From positions 62,001 through 126,000 of the forward strand of contig NZ_QGLK01000005.1 in assembly GCF_003202755.1 (NCBI RefSeq): DNA of 64,000 nt, read 5' to 3'. Below are positions 18,603-28,579 of the stretch, in pieces (position 1 is the first letter of the stretch; each line of letters starts with the position of its first letter). The position numbers were made by a program, and so were the translations under genes. The notes below the pieces were generated by a model. It was not told the origin of the DNA and searched no databases. It saw only the letters and a program-made list of their open reading frames with translations. Source of the stretch: Bifidobacterium asteroides. Lineage in GTDB: Bacteria > Actinomycetota > Actinomycetes > Actinomycetales > Bifidobacteriaceae.

Positions 18603-18934
18603 GACAGCTCCTTGCCTGACTTCTTGGCGAAGCGGGTGCGCACGACCTTGACCTTGCCATCACGCGCCTCCTCCTTGATGTTCACGCCGATGCGGGTCGG
18701 CTTCTTGGTCTCCGGGTCGATGACCATCACGTTGGAGCGATGGATGGGCGCCTCGGTCGGGACGATGCCCGACTCCTGACCCCGCTGTGTGGCCCGCACA
18801 TGCTTCTTGACGATCTGAATACCCTCAACGATCAGGCGGTCGTTGGGCAGAATCCGCAGAACCTTGCCCTCCTTGCCGCGATCCTTGCCGCGGATGACCT
18901 TGACCTGGTCGCCTGTCTTGATCTTGGCTACCAC
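18599..18934 (-). CDS. rplX: 50S ribosomal protein L24
   Basis: 111 residues with the KOW motif at the start ([20 protein letters not shown]). An assembly initiator that binds the 5' end of 23S rRNA. It begins one base after rplN ends. Confidence 0.97.
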   Translation of the reverse strand: MVAKIKTGDQVKVIRGKDRGKEGKVLRILPNDRLIVEGIQIVKKHVRATQRGQESGIVPTEAPIHRSNVMVIDPETKKPTRIGVNIKEEARDGKVKVVRTRFAKKSGKELS

Positions 18935-18935
18935 T

Positions 18936-19304
18936 TCAGATCACCTCCGGTGCCAGGGACACGATCTTCATGAAGCGCTTGTCGCGCAGCTCACGACCGA
19001 CCGGTCCGAAGATACGAGTGCCGCGGGGCTCACGACCGGTGCCGAGGATGACCGCCGCGTTCTCGTCGAACTTGATGTAGGAGCCGTCGTGACGACGATG
19101 CTCCTTGACCGTACGGACGACGACCGCCTTGACGACCTCGCCCTTCTTGACCGACCCGCCGGGAATGGCATCCTTGACGGTGGCGACGATCACGTCGCCA
19201 ATGCCGGCATAGCGTCGCTTCGACCCGCCGAGCACGCGGATGGCCAGGATCTCCTTGGCACCCGTGTTGTCGGCGACCTGAAGCCGCGATTCCTGCTGAA
19301 TCAT
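18936..19304 (-). CDS. rplN: 50S ribosomal protein L14
   Basis: 122 residues, the standard length. Family motifs [20 protein letters not shown] and [20 protein letters not shown] are present. The gap of 78 bases to rpsQ marks the usual S10/spc boundary. Confidence 0.98.
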   Translation of the reverse strand: MIQQESRLQVADNTGAKEILAIRVLGGSKRRYAGIGDVIVATVKDAIPGGSVKKGEVVKAVVVRTVKEHRRHDGSYIKFDENAAVILGTGREPRGTRIFGPVGRELRDKRFMKIVSLAPEVI

Positions 19305-19382
19305 TGATTCTCCTTAGCCGCGCTGGTTCTCCGCAGACACCCCGCACCAGGCGGGATGAAATGCGGAGCCTGGCCGAACTTG

Positions 19383-19649
19383 TTACTTGGCGCGCTCGAC
19401 GATGGAGTCGAGACGCCAGCGCTTGGTCTTGCTCAGAGGACGGGTCTCCATGATACTCACGAAGTCGCCCACATGGGCCTCGTTCTTCTCATCATGGGCC
19501 TTGACCTTGCGGTTGCTGCGGACGACCTTGCCGTACAGGGGGTGGGTCGAACGCTGCTCCAGCTCAACGGTGATGGTCTTGTCCATCTTGTCGGACACGA
19601 CGTAGCCGCTGCGAACCTTGCGGAAGTTGCGCTCCTGCTTGTCAGCCAT
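19383..19649 (-). CDS. rpsQ: 30S ribosomal protein S17
   Basis: 88 residues, an OB-fold protein binding 16S rRNA near its 5' end. It has the motif [23 protein letters not shown] and the C-terminal segment [15 protein letters not shown]. It starts two bases after rpmC. Confidence 0.97.
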   Translation of the reverse strand: MADKQERNFRKVRSGYVVSDKMDKTITVELEQRSTHPLYGKVVRSNRKVKAHDEKNEAHVGDFVSIMETRPLSKTKRWRLDSIVERAK

Positions 19650-19651
19650 GC

Positions 19652-19915
19652 TTACTTCTCCTCAGCTTTGCTCTCGGCCTTTGCTTCGGCGGGCTCCTGG
19701 CTGATGCCCAGCTCGCGCTCACGCAGAACGGTGTACATCCTGGCGATGTCGTGCTTGACGGCCTTGAGGCGGGAGGTGTTCTCCAGCTGACCGGTGGCCG
19801 ACTGGAAGCGCAGGTTGAACAGCTCCTCCTTGGACTTCTTCAGGAAATCCTCGATCTCCGCATTGGTCTTTTCATTCAGATTCTTGATGGAATACTCGGC
19901 TGTTCCGACTGACAT
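19652..19915 (-). CDS. rpmC: 50S ribosomal protein L29
   Basis: 87 residues: the two-helix L29 core ([32 protein letters not shown]) plus a charged Glu/Lys tail. Its first base overlaps the last base of rplP. Confidence 0.96.
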   Translation of the reverse strand: MSVGTAEYSIKNLNEKTNAEIEDFLKKSKEELFNLRFQSATGQLENTSRLKAVKHDIARMYTVLRERELGISQEPAEAKAESKAEEK

Positions 19916-20334
19916 CAGATGTCACCGCCTTCACGTGCAATAATCCGGCACTTCATGGGAAGCTTGTCAGTAGCGCGGCGAAGGGCCTCGCGGGCCACAT
20001 CCTCGCTCACGCCGCCGATCTCGAAGAGCACCCGGCCGGGACGGACATTGGCCACCCAGAACTCGGGCGCACCCTTGCCGGAACCCATTCGGGATCCCAG
20101 GGCGTGCTTGGTCAGGGGGCGATCCGGGAAGACCGTGATCCAGACGCGGCCGCCACGCTTGATGTACCGGGTCATGGCGATACGGGCCGCCTCAATCTGG
20201 CGGTTGGTCAGGTAAGCCGGAGCCAAGGCCTGTATGCCGTAATCGCCGAAAGCGATCTCGTTGCCGCCCTTGGACATGCCCGAACGACCCGGACGATGCT
20301 GCTTGCGGTATTTAGTCCTCTTTGGGATAAGCAC
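19915..20334 (-). CDS. rplP: 50S ribosomal protein L16
   Basis: 139 residues lining the A-site side of the large subunit. It starts [20 protein letters not shown] and has [19 protein letters not shown] and [18 protein letters not shown], all L16 signatures. Confidence 0.98.
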   Translation of the reverse strand: MLIPKRTKYRKQHRPGRSGMSKGGNEIAFGDYGIQALAPAYLTNRQIEAARIAMTRYIKRGGRVWITVFPDRPLTKHALGSRMGSGKGAPEFWVANVRPGRVLFEIGGVSEDVAREALRRATDKLPMKCRIIAREGGDI

Positions 20335-20337
20335 GGC

Positions 20338-21183
20338 TCACTCCTTTGCTTCGGTTGCGACGGGGGCCGAGGCGGTCTGCTCCTGAGCTGCCGCCGGCGG
20401 CGCGGCCACACCGCTGTTCTGCTTGGCTGCATCCTGCTCACGGCGGGTGCGTCCCTCGGAGGGACGGACGCCACGACGGGGACGACGATCGCCGCGCCGA
20501 CCGGGGCGGTTGTTCTGCTGAGCCTGCTGCTCCTCGAACTGACGCTCGGTCATATCGCCCTTGTAGATCCAGACCTTGACGCCGATGCGACCGTAGGTGG
20601 TTCTGGCCTCGAAGAAGCCGTAGTCGATCAGAGCGCGCAGAGTCTGCAGGGGCACACGGCCCTCGCGGTAGAACTCCGAACGGCTCATCTCGGCTCCGCC
20701 CAGACGACCTGACAGCTTGATTCTGATGCCCTTGGCGCCTGCGCGCATGGCATCCTGCTGAGCCTTGCGCATGGCCCGGCGGAAGGTGACGCGGTTGGTC
20801 AGCTGCTCGGCGATGCCCTGAGCCACCAGCTGGGCATCGATGGAGGCGTTCTTGACCTCGAAGATGTTCAGCTGGACCTGCTTGCCGGTGATCTTCTCCA
20901 GCTTGGCGCGCACGCGCTCGGCCTCTGCTCCACGACGACCAATGACGATGCCCGGCCGGGCGGTGTGGATGTCGACGCGCACACGGTCGCGGGTCCGCTC
21001 GATGACAATCTTGGAGACGCCTGCGCGCTCCAGGTCCTTGTTCATCTCCTTGCGGATCTTGTCATCCTCAAGCACGAAGTCGCTGTAACGCTCCCCCGCC
21101 TTGTTGGAGTCGGAGTACCACTTGCTGCGGTGCTCCTCGGTGATGCCGAGTCGGTACCCAAACGGGTTGATCTTCTGCCCCAT
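20338..21183 (-). CDS. rpsC: 30S ribosomal protein S3
   Basis: 281 residues. The KH domain lies at about residues 40-110 ([20 protein letters not shown]) and the S3 C-terminal domain follows ([20 protein letters not shown]). After residue 215 comes a basic and then Ala/Glu-rich tail, longer than in E. coli (233) but usual in this genus. The start shares one base with the rplV stop. Confidence 0.97.
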   Translation of the reverse strand: MGQKINPFGYRLGITEEHRSKWYSDSNKAGERYSDFVLEDDKIRKEMNKDLERAGVSKIVIERTRDRVRVDIHTARPGIVIGRRGAEAERVRAKLEKITGKQVQLNIFEVKNASIDAQLVAQGIAEQLTNRVTFRRAMRKAQQDAMRAGAKGIRIKLSGRLGGAEMSRSEFYREGRVPLQTLRALIDYGFFEARTTYGRIGVKVWIYKGDMTERQFEEQQAQQNNRPGRRGDRRPRRGVRPSEGRTRREQDAAKQNSGVAAPPAAAQEQTASAPVATEAKE

Positions 21184-21542
21184 TATCGGGCTCCTTCCTT
21201 GTCGGCCACCACGACGGTGATGTGGCTGGTCCGCTTGTTGATGCGGGCCGCACGACCCTGGGCGCGGGCGCGGAACCGCTTCAGGGTGGTTCCCTCGTCC
21301 ACGTAGGTCTCACGAACCACCAGCTCATTCTCGCGGAAGGGCTGGTTGGCCTTGTCCGCCTTGACGCGCGCGTTGGCGATGGCGCTCTCCAGGCACTTGC
21401 GGACCGGAACGGCCGCATCCTGGGGGGCGAACTTCAGAATGGTCACGGCCTCGGTCGCCTGCTTGCCTCGGATGAGGTCGACGACGCGGCGAGCCTTGCG
21501 AGGCGTCACGCGAACGTGACGTGCAATTGCCTTAGCTTCCAT
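21183..21542 (-). CDS. rplV: 50S ribosomal protein L22
   Basis: 119 residues at the exit tunnel. It starts [20 protein letters not shown] and has [20 protein letters not shown] at the C-terminal hairpin. Confidence 0.97.
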   Translation of the reverse strand: MEAKAIARHVRVTPRKARRVVDLIRGKQATEAVTILKFAPQDAAVPVRKCLESAIANARVKADKANQPFRENELVVRETYVDEGTTLKRFRARAQGRAARINKRTSHITVVVADKEGAR

Positions 21543-21563
21543 GTGTCTCTACTCTCCCTCGCC

Positions 21564-21842
21564 TCAGCGGCGTGCTTTCTTGTCGTCCTTCACATGACCC
21601 CTGAAGGTCCTGGTGGGGGCGAACTCGCCGAGCTTGTGGCCGACCATGGCCTCGGTGACGAAGACCGGGACATGCTTGCGGCCATCGTGCACAGCGAAAG
21701 TGTGCCCGATGAAGTCCGGGGTGATCATGGAACGACGGGACCAGGTCTTGATGACGTTCTTGGTGCCCTTCTCGTTCTGCTCGTCGACTTTCTTCTGCAA
21801 GTGGGCGTCGACGAATGGGCCCTTCTTGATGCTACGAGTCAT
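21564..21842 (-). CDS. rpsS: 30S ribosomal protein S19
   Basis: 92 residues. The signature is [20 protein letters not shown] with [16 protein letters not shown]. It forms a complex with S13 at the head of the small subunit. Confidence 0.98.
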   Translation of the reverse strand: MTRSIKKGPFVDAHLQKKVDEQNEKGTKNVIKTWSRRSMITPDFIGHTFAVHDGRKHVPVFVTEAMVGHKLGEFAPTRTFRGHVKDDKKARR

Positions 21843-21857
21843 CTTTCCGACACTCCC

Positions 21858-22688
21858 TTACTTGCGGTTCTTACCATTTGGACGACGACGCACGATCATC
21901 TTGTTGGAGGCCTTCTTGGGCCTGCGGGTGCGGACCTCGCCCTTGCCCCAGGGAGACACTGGCGGCTTGCCGCCACGAGTGCGTCCGCCATGCGGGTGGT
22001 CGACCGGGTTCATGGATTCACCACGGGTGATGGGCCTGCGACCCATCCAGCGGGCACGTCCTGCCTTGCCGAGCTGGACGTTGGCGTGGTCGTTGTTGCC
22101 GACCTCGCCCACCGTTGCGCGGCAGCGTGAATCAACGTTGCGAATCTCGCCGGAGGGCATACGCAGCTGGGCGTAGGCCCCGTCCTTGGCCACCAGCTGG
22201 ACGGCAGCGCCTGCCGAGCGGGCGATCTTGGCGCCGCCCAGGGGCCGCAGCTCGATGGCGTGGACGATGGTGCCGGTGGGGATGTTGCGCAGGGGCAGGT
22301 TGTTGCCGGGCTTGATGTCGGCCTGGGGACCGGTCTCGATGACATCACCCTGCTTGATGCCCTGCGGGGCGATGATGTAGCGCTTCTCGCCATCTGCAAA
22401 GTGCAGAAGGGCGATGCGGGCCGAGCGGTTGGGATCGTATTCGATCTCAGCAACCTTGGCGGGCACGCCGTCCTTGTCCCAGCGACGGAAGTCGATGAGG
22501 CGGTACTGGCGCTTGTGTCCGCCGCCCCGATGGCGGCTGGTGACGCGACCATAGGAGTTGCGTCCGCCAGTCTTGCTCAGCTTGCGAACCAGCGACTTCT
22601 CAGGCTTGGAGCGCGTGATTTCGGCGAAGTCCGAAACCGAGGCGTTGCGACGGCCCGCGGTCGTCGGCTTGTATGTACGGATAGCCAT
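21858..22688 (-). CDS. rplB: 50S ribosomal protein L2
   Basis: 276 residues, needed for peptidyl transferase activity and subunit joining. The catalytic-loop region [20 protein letters not shown] carries the conserved His. It starts [15 protein letters not shown]. Confidence 0.98.
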   Translation of the reverse strand: MAIRTYKPTTAGRRNASVSDFAEITRSKPEKSLVRKLSKTGGRNSYGRVTSRHRGGGHKRQYRLIDFRRWDKDGVPAKVAEIEYDPNRSARIALLHFADGEKRYIIAPQGIKQGDVIETGPQADIKPGNNLPLRNIPTGTIVHAIELRPLGGAKIARSAGAAVQLVAKDGAYAQLRMPSGEIRNVDSRCRATVGEVGNNDHANVQLGKAGRARWMGRRPITRGESMNPVDHPHGGRTRGGKPPVSPWGKGEVRTRRPKKASNKMIVRRRPNGKNRK

Positions 22689-22723
22689 AATCTAGTTCTT
22701 CCTTAACTTTTCTCGGCTAGCCT

Positions 22724-23026
22724 TCAGTTGTTGGTACCGAAGACATCGATCGACTGGCCCTCGGCCACCTTGACGATGGCACGCTTCTCAGCGGCGCGAC
22801 GACCCCAGCCCGTACGGGTCCGGGTCCGCTTGCCCTGCCGATTGAGGGTGTTGACCGATGTGACCTTCACGTTGAAGATCTGCTCGATGGCCTGCTTGAT
22901 GGCGACCTTGTTGGCATCAGGGTCAACCACGAATGTGTACTGGCCGCGGTCCGAGTTGGCGTAGCTCTTCTCGGAGACGACCGGGCGCAGAATGATGTCG
23001 TGTGCTGGCTTGTGAATAGCTGCCAT
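22724..23026 (-). CDS. rplW: 50S ribosomal protein L23
   Basis: 100 residues at the tunnel exit, docking trigger factor and SRP. The start [20 protein letters not shown] is five bases after the rplD stop. An upstream in-frame extension lies wholly inside rplD and is rejected. Confidence 0.96.
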   Translation of the reverse strand: MAAIHKPAHDIILRPVVSEKSYANSDRGQYTFVVDPDANKVAIKQAIEQIFNVKVTSVNTLNRQGKRTRTRTGWGRRAAEKRAIVKVAEGQSIDVFGTNN

Positions 23027-23031
23027 GAAAA

Positions 23032-23706
23032 TCAGGCCTCCTTGACGGTCTCGGACTTGACGCCGCTCTTGACAGCCAGGAAGGCATCGAAGCCATCCTT
23101 GCTGAAGACGACATCCTCGGCCGTGACCACATCGTAGGTGTTGAGCTGATCGGCGAAGAGGACATGGACGGTGGGCAGGTTCCTCACGGAGAGCCACTCG
23201 TTGATGTTCTCACGGGACAGCACGACGGTGGTGAATCTGTTGTCGACAAGGGGCAGCAGGGCTGCCTTGGCTGCCTTGGTGGACGGAGTCTCGCCAATGC
23301 CGAAGTCGACCACGTGCACGCGCCCGGCATTGACCCGGTCGGACAGAACGTAGCGCAATGCTGCGGCCTTCATCTTCTTGGGGGTGCGCTGGGAGTAGTC
23401 GCGCGGCTGCGGGCCGTGGACAATGGCGCCACCGGTCCACTGGGGAGCACGGATGGAGCCCTGGCGAGCACGTCCGGTGCCCTTCTGCTTCCAGGGCTTG
23501 CGGCCGCCGCCGGAGACGGTTGAACGGGTCTTGACCGAATGCGTGCCCTGACGGGCTGCAGCCAGCTGGGCGACAACCACCTGGTGGATCAGCGGCACAT
23601 GCGAGCGGACATCCTCCTCGGCAATGCCGAAGATCTGCTCGGGTGCATCCACGGTCCCTGTGTTCTTGCCCTGGGCGTCGGTGATGTTCAGAGTCAAATT
23701 AGCCAT
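23032..23706 (-). CDS. rplD: 50S ribosomal protein L4
   Basis: 224 residues. It has the extended loop [20 protein letters not shown] that reaches into the exit tunnel. In many bacteria L4 is the autogenous repressor of the S10 operon; no L4 leader was identified here. Confidence 0.97.
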   Translation of the reverse strand: MANLTLNITDAQGKNTGTVDAPEQIFGIAEEDVRSHVPLIHQVVVAQLAAARQGTHSVKTRSTVSGGGRKPWKQKGTGRARQGSIRAPQWTGGAIVHGPQPRDYSQRTPKKMKAAALRYVLSDRVNAGRVHVVDFGIGETPSTKAAKAALLPLVDNRFTTVVLSRENINEWLSVRNLPTVHVLFADQLNTYDVVTAEDVVFSKDGFDAFLAVKSGVKSETVKEA

Positions 23707-23710
23707 GGTT

Positions 23711-24364
23711 TCAGGCTCCCTTCACTGCCGAACGAACCAGGACGATGGCGCCGCGGGGCCCGGGCAGGGCACCCTTGATGGCGATGACGCCCTTCTCGGC
23801 ATCTGCGGAGACGATGGTCAGATTCTGGACGGTCGAGGTGTCGTGACCCATGCGGCCGGCCATCCGCTTGCCCTTGAGGATGCGGCTTGGCGTTGCGCAG
23901 GCGCCCACTGAGCCGGGACGACGCTCGTTCTTGTGCGAGCCGTGGGTGCGGCGGTAGGACTTGAAGCCCCAGCGCTTGATGGTGCCGGCAAAGCCCTTGC
24001 CCTTGGTGGTGCCGGTTACGTCGACCTCGCTGCCCTCGGGCAGCAGGTCCAGGCCCAGCTCCTGGCCGGGCTGATAGCTGTCGGCATCGGCGGTGCGGAC
24101 CTCGACCAGGTGGCGACGCGGGGTCACTCCGGCCTTGGCGAAGTGCCCAGCCAGCGGCTTGGTCACCTTGGTGGGGTCGATCTGCCCGTAGCCGATCTGG
24201 ATGGCCTGGTAGCCGTCCTTCTCCTGGTTCTTGACCGCGGTCACCACGTTGGTGGACACGTCCACCAGGGTCACCGGGACGAAGAAGCCGTTCTCGTCCC
24301 AGACCTGGGACATGCCCAGCTTGCGGCCCAGGAGAGCCTTGCGGTTCCTCTGCTCTTCAGCCAT
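23711..24364 (-). CDS. rplC: 50S ribosomal protein L3
   Basis: 217 residues. The start [20 protein letters not shown] is chosen over an in-frame ATG 11 codons upstream, because the latter would overlap rpsJ and departs from the family start. The signature [20 protein letters not shown] is present. Confidence 0.97.
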   Translation of the reverse strand: MAEEQRNRKALLGRKLGMSQVWDENGFFVPVTLVDVSTNVVTAVKNQEKDGYQAIQIGYGQIDPTKVTKPLAGHFAKAGVTPRRHLVEVRTADADSYQPGQELGLDLLPEGSEVDVTGTTKGKGFAGTIKRWGFKSYRRTHGSHKNERRPGSVGACATPSRILKGKRMAGRMGHDTSTVQNLTIVSADAEKGVIAIKGALPGPRGAIVLVRSAVKGA

Positions 24365-24380
24365 GCGGTTTCCTCCTCCC

Positions 24381-24689
24381 CTACAGCTTGATCTCAATGT
24401 TGACGTCCGCCGGCAGATCGATGTGCATCAGCGAATCCACAGCCTTGGGCGTGGGATCCACGATGTCGATCAGGCGCTTGTGGGTGCGCATCTCGAAGTG
24501 CTCGCGGGAGTCCTTGTACTTATGAGGAGAACGGATGACGACATACACGTTCTTCTCAGTCGGCAGCGGAACGGGGCCAACCACAGTTGCGCCCGCGTTC
24601 GTCACCGTCTCGACGATCTTCTTCGCCGATTGGTCGATGACCTCATGGTCATAGGACTTTAGCCTGATGCGGATTTTCTGTCCCGCCAT
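24381..24689 (-). CDS. rpsJ: 30S ribosomal protein S10
   Basis: 102 residues, also the NusE antitermination factor. It starts [20 protein letters not shown] and ends [21 protein letters not shown] without the usual changes. It is the first gene of the S10 operon. The 212-base region upstream to the adhE terminator must hold the promoter, but no clear -35/-10 pair stands out. Confidence 0.98.
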   Translation of the reverse strand: MAGQKIRIRLKSYDHEVIDQSAKKIVETVTNAGATVVGPVPLPTEKNVYVVIRSPHKYKDSREHFEMRTHKRLIDIVDPTPKAVDSLMHIDLPADVNIEIKL

Positions 24690-24901
24690 TGCCGTCCGCC
24701 CTTTCTAGCGATCTATGAACTGATTACCCAGTCTGTTTCGAGGGCACGGAACGACAGCCACAGGAGACATTCCTCCCGACAGGCCTCAGCCGGATCCATG
24801 CGCAGCCGTGGAGAATCCCGTGGGGATGGGACTCCTCGCTGCACCCGCTATTGTGATTGACAAAATGCGAGCCCAAAACAGGCAACTTTCTTATTAAAGC
24901 A

Positions 24902-24957
24902 CGAGGGTTCCCCTAGAAGAATCCGGGCGTGTCGCGCCGCTTCCAGAGGAACCCTCG
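24902..24957 (-). terminator. Terminator of adhE
   Basis: CGAGGGTTCCCCT and AGAGGAACCCTCG arms lie 18 bases past the adhE stop, with an inner G/C-rich helix. The minus-strand tail is CTTTAATAAG, moderately U-rich. It insulates adhE from the S10 operon. Confidence 0.75.
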
Positions 24958-24974
24958 GTTCAATTCTGGCCTCG

Positions 24975-27740
24975 TCAGACCCCTTGTGAGGCCTCCTGGA
25001 CCACATCCTTGCCCTGGCGGGCAACCCTCATCCGGTGGCCCTCCTCCTGGCTGACCCCATAGTAGGCGGCCACGGCGATGTCCTTCATGTCCTCAATCAG
25101 CGGAATGCGCGGGTTAGCCGGCGTGCACTGGTCCTCATAGGCTCGCATGCCGATCTGATCCAGGGACTGCCAGAAGAGGTCCTCGTCCACTCCGGCCGCC
25201 TGGAAGGAGTCATCCATGCCCAGGCGCTCGTCCCTGTAGGATTCCACAGCACGGGCCAAGAGCTCCACACCCTCCTCGGGAGTAGCGGATTCGATGCCCA
25301 GTACGTGCGCCATCTGCCGGTAGCGCTCCGGGGCCACATACTCGCTGTACTTGGGCCAGCTGGTCGGCTCGTCCGGGATCCGCCCGTTGTAGCGGATCAC
25401 ATAGGGCAGAAGGATGGCGTTGGCCCGCCCATGGGCCACATGGCAGAGTGCTCCGATGGTATGCGCCATGCCGTGGCACATGCCCAGGAAGGCCGAACCG
25501 AAAGCCATGCCTGCCATGGTCGCCGCATTGTGCATCTTCTCCTGCGCGCGTGTCTTGTCCTCACCGCCGGCAGTGCCCACGGCAGGCTCCAGGTTGTCCC
25601 AGATCAGCTTGGCGGCGTGCAGGGCCATGGCGTCGGTGTAGTCATTGGCATAGACCGAAACGAAGGCCTCCATGCAGTGGGTCAGAGCATCGAAGCCCGA
25701 GTCACAGGCCAGCCTCTTGGGCTGTGTACGGGCCAGAACCGGATCCACGATGGCCACGCTGGGGGTCAGGGCGTAGTCGGTGATGGGGTACTTGTATCCT
25801 GTCTTATGGTCGGTGATGACCGCAAATGGGGTGACCTCCGAACCCGTCCCCGAAGAGGTGGGAATGCAGACCAGCTTGGCCTTGGTGCCCAGGGGCGGAA
25901 TCTTGAAGGCCCGTTTGCGGATGTCGAAGAACTTCTCTCGAACATCGGCAAAGGAGATCTCCGGGTGCTCATAGAGCAGCCACATGATCTTGGCTGCGTC
26001 CATGGGGCTGCCGCCGCCCACGGCGATGATGGTGTCGGGGCCGAACTCATCGCGCATCATGGCCGCGCCGCGCTCCACCGTCTCGACGCTAGGCTCCGGC
26101 TCTACGTAGTCAATGATGCGGAAGGTGACCGGCTCGGACCGGGCGCGGAGCTGATCGATGATCTTGTCGACGATCCCCAGCTGCTCCATAACCTTATCGC
26201 ATACGATGACGGCCCGGCGGATGCCGAACATGTCACGCAGGTAGCGAACGGAGTTGGGCTCGAAGTAGGTTTTGGCCGGCACCTTGAACCACTGCATGTT
26301 GTTGTTCCTCCGCGCAATCCGCTTAACATTGATCAGATTGACCGCCTGGACGTTGCCCGAGACCGAATTGCCCCCGTAGGAGCCGCAACCCAGGGTCAGG
26401 GAGGGGGCAATGGCATTGTAGATGTCGCCGATGCCGCCCAGGGAGCTCGGCTGATTCCATACAATCCGGCAGGCGTGCATGCGCTGGCCATACTCGCGCA
26501 CCAGCCTTTCGTCATCGGTGTGGATCGCGGCCGTGTGCCCGGCACCGTAGCGCAGCATCTGCTCGCAGAAAGTGAAGCCCTCTTCCTTGTTGCTCGCCTT
26601 GAGCACAGCCTGAACCGGAGCCAGCTTCTCCAGGGTCAACGGTTCCATGGGCCCGACTTGGTCGCATTGGGCAGCCAGAATAGTCGCATCCTCGGGTATC
26701 TCGAAGCCGGCCTGACGAGCGATGAACTGGGGGGACTTGCCCGGAACCTCAGAGTTGAGCCTGGGAGCGGGCGCATCGGCACCGGCATGAGCACGCACGC
26801 CGAACATGTACTCCTCCAGCTTGACCTTCTCCTCAGGGCTGACGAAGTAAGCCTTGCGCCGCTTCATCTCCTCGATCACCCGGTCATACACATCCTGATG
26901 AGCGATGATGGCCTGCTCTGTAGCGCAGATCATGCCGTAGTCGAAATGCTTGGACAGGATCAGGTCGTTGACGGCCCGGGAAACGTTGACCCTGCGGTCC
27001 ACATATGCCGGTGCATTGCCGGCTCCTACGCCCAGGGCAGGCTTGCCCGAGGAGTAGGCGGCCTTGACCATGCCGGTGCCTCCTGTGGCCAGAATGGTGG
27101 CAACGCCGGGGTGCTGCATCAGGGCGCCGGTGGCTTCGACTGAGGGGTGCTCGATCCATTGGATGCAATCCTGTGGAGCACCTGCCTCGATGGCGGCATC
27201 ACGGACGATCCGGGCCGCCTCCACCGAACAGCGCTGGGCGTAGGGGTGGAATCCGAAGACGATGGGGCAGCGGGTCTTCAGGGCCAGCAGCGACTTGAAA
27301 ATGGCAGTCGAGGTGGGGTTGGTGACCGGAGTCACGCCGGCCACGACTCCCACCGGCTCGGCCACCTCGATGATGCCGTCCACATCGTTCTCGCTGATGA
27401 TGCCCACGGTGCGCTGCCTGGCCAGGTAGTTGGTCACGTGCTCGCAGGCGAAGATGTTCTTGGTGGCCTTGTCTTCCACCAGGCCGCGTCCTGTCTCCTC
27501 CACGGCCATCTGAGCCAGGGACAGATGCTTGTTCAGGGCCGCAATCGAGGCCTTGGCCACAATCCGATCCACTTGGCTCTGGTCGAGCTCCTCAAAGGCG
27601 CGTAAAGCCGCCTGCGCGCGGACGACCAGGGCATCCACCTCCATGCGGGCCAGCTCACTGCCGTCGGCCTGGCCGCCTTCCCTGCCAGCTGTCGGCTCCT
27701 TCACTTGATGGTCATGCTTATGCTTCTGCGTTCCAGCCAA
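24975..27740 (-). CDS. adhE: Bifunctional acetaldehyde-CoA/alcohol dehydrogenase
   Basis: Converts acetyl-CoA through acetaldehyde to ethanol, re-oxidising two NADH; in bifidobacteria it balances the fructose-6-phosphate phosphoketolase pathway. The N-terminal half is the CoA-acylating aldehyde dehydrogenase with the catalytic Cys in FDYGMICATEQAI. The C-terminal half is the iron-dependent alcohol dehydrogenase with GGGSPMDAAKIMW and metal-binding HGMAHTIGALCHVAHG. AdhE of this type forms spirosomes. The chosen start is a TTG nine bases after AGGAGG, which lies itself within an alternative reading from an ATG at 27758; the first 30 residues are variable and do not decide it. It is monocistronic. 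A Rex/CRP-like palindrome lies 100 bases upstream. Confidence 0.96.
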   Translation of the reverse strand: MAGTQKHKHDHQVKEPTAGREGGQADGSELARMEVDALVVRAQAALRAFEELDQSQVDRIVAKASIAALNKHLSLAQMAVEETGRGLVEDKATKNIFACEHVTNYLARQRTVGIISENDVDGIIEVAEPVGVVAGVTPVTNPTSTAIFKSLLALKTRCPIVFGFHPYAQRCSVEAARIVRDAAIEAGAPQDCIQWIEHPSVEATGALMQHPGVATILATGGTGMVKAAYSSGKPALGVGAGNAPAYVDRRVNVSRAVNDLILSKHFDYGMICATEQAIIAHQDVYDRVIEEMKRRKAYFVSPEEKVKLEEYMFGVRAHAGADAPAPRLNSEVPGKSPQFIARQAGFEIPEDATILAAQCDQVGPMEPLTLEKLAPVQAVLKASNKEEGFTFCEQMLRYGAGHTAAIHTDDERLVREYGQRMHACRIVWNQPSSLGGIGDIYNAIAPSLTLGCGSYGGNSVSGNVQAVNLINVKRIARRNNNMQWFKVPAKTYFEPNSVRYLRDMFGIRRAVIVCDKVMEQLGIVDKIIDQLRARSEPVTFRIIDYVEPEPSVETVERGAAMMRDEFGPDTIIAVGGGSPMDAAKIMWLLYEHPEISFADVREKFFDIRKRAFKIPPLGTKAKLVCIPTSSGTGSEVTPFAVITDHKTGYKYPITDYALTPSVAIVDPVLARTQPKRLACDSGFDALTHCMEAFVSVYANDYTDAMALHAAKLIWDNLEPAVGTAGGEDKTRAQEKMHNAATMAGMAFGSAFLGMCHGMAHTIGALCHVAHGRANAILLPYVIRYNGRIPDEPTSWPKYSEYVAPERYRQMAHVLGIESATPEEGVELLARAVESYRDERLGMDDSFQAAGVDEDLFWQSLDQIGMRAYEDQCTPANPRIPLIEDMKDIAVAAYYGVSQEEGHRMRVARQGKDVVQEASQGV

Positions 27741-27839
27741 GGTATTGGCCCTCCTCATGTTCCGCGGATGCCGATGAGGGCCGGCAGAAGGTCTCATACA
27801 GTCTCAGACCGTGGCGGTCCACGAAAGACATCCGTCATA

Positions 27840-27857
27840 ACGTGACGAAAGTCACAA
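27840..27857. promoter_or_regulatory. Rex- or CRP-like palindrome upstream of adhE
   Basis: Read on the minus strand the site is TTGTGA, six bases, TCACGT. This fits the Rex consensus TTGTGA-N6-TCACAA except for the last two bases. Rex senses the NADH/NAD ratio and commonly controls adhE. The same core also fits a CRP/GlxR-type site (TGTGA-N6-TCACA), so the regulator is not certain. It lies about 80-100 bases before the adhE start. Confidence 0.6.
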
Positions 27858-27893
27858 TATAGACCCAAGGGGGCACCATTGAGCCCCCGGATG

Positions 27894-27907
27894 AGCGAAC
27901 GTTCGCT
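27894..27907. promoter_or_regulatory. 14-base perfect palindrome upstream of adhE
   Basis: AGCGAACGTTCGCT is self-complementary and lies between the rpsI terminator and the Rex-like site, so it belongs to the adhE upstream region. Its form suits a TetR-family operator. It is not a LexA box, which needs four bases between CGAAC and GTTCG. Confidence 0.4.
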
Positions 27908-28020
27908 TGAAGCGTGTCGTGTGGGAATTCGTGGTTTTCCTGGTCATTTTCCGCACCCCAACGTGCGCTTTGTCGTTCGCTTGGAACTGGGCTGTCCAGG
28001 CACGGATCCAAGCATGAAAA

Positions 28021-28050
28021 ATCCCCAAGGTCCGTGAGAACCTCGGGGAT
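28021..28050 (-). terminator. Terminator of rplM-rpsI
   Basis: ATCCCC-AGGT/ACCT-GGGGAT stem ending 18 bases past the rpsI stop, followed on the minus strand by TTTTTC. A textbook rho-independent terminator. Confidence 0.9.
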
Positions 28051-28067
28051 GAAGGAAACCGCGAACG

Positions 28068-28559
28068 TCAGCGCTTGGAGAACTGCGGGGCGCGACGGGC
28101 CTTGTGCAGACCGGCCTTCTTGCGCTCCACCACGCGGGCGTCACGGGTCAGGAACCCGGCCTTCTTCAGGGCAGGACGGTTGGCGTCCCGATCGATGGCG
28201 TTCAGGGCGCGTGCGACGCCCAGACGGACTGCGCCGGCCTGGCCGGTCACACCGCCGCCCTCGACGCGCACAACCACGTCGAACTTGTTCTCGAGCTTGA
28301 GCAGCACGATAGGCGAGTTGACCTCGCGCTGGTGCAGCTTGCTGGGGAAGTACTCCTCCAGGGTGTGCCCGTTGATGCTCCACTTGCCGGAGCCCGGAAT
28401 CAGACGGACGCGGGCGACTGCCTCCTTGCGGCGGCCGGTGCCATAGCCCGGCTCGATGGCGGAGGTGCCGGTGCCTGCACCGGCATTGGTCTCGGAAGTG
28501 TAGGAAGCGCTGGTCTCCTCGGCCTCAAGAACCGCGGAGCTGTTGTTGTTGTCAGCCAT
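28068..28559 (-). CDS. rpsI: 30S ribosomal protein S9
   Basis: 163 residues. The conserved body begins at about residue 40 ([19 protein letters not shown]) and ends with the tRNA-contacting RAPQFSKR tail. The first 38 residues are an acidic, Ser/Thr-rich extension common in actinobacteria. It lies 20 bases after rplM in a two-gene operon. Confidence 0.97.
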   Translation of the reverse strand: MADNNNSSAVLEAEETSASYTSETNAGAGTGTSAIEPGYGTGRRKEAVARVRLIPGSGKWSINGHTLEEYFPSKLHQREVNSPIVLLKLENKFDVVVRVEGGGVTGQAGAVRLGVARALNAIDRDANRPALKKAGFLTRDARVVERKKAGLHKARRAPQFSKR

Positions 28560-28579
28560 GATGATTATCTCCTCTGGTC

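Noticed and set aside
25035-27143. 702-residue open frame opposite adhE
   Set aside because: Fully explained by the codon bias of adhE; its composition is rich in Gly, His and Val and matches no family.
27894-27907. LexA site upstream of adhE
   Set aside because: CGAAC and GTTCG are directly adjacent, without the four-base spacer a LexA box requires.
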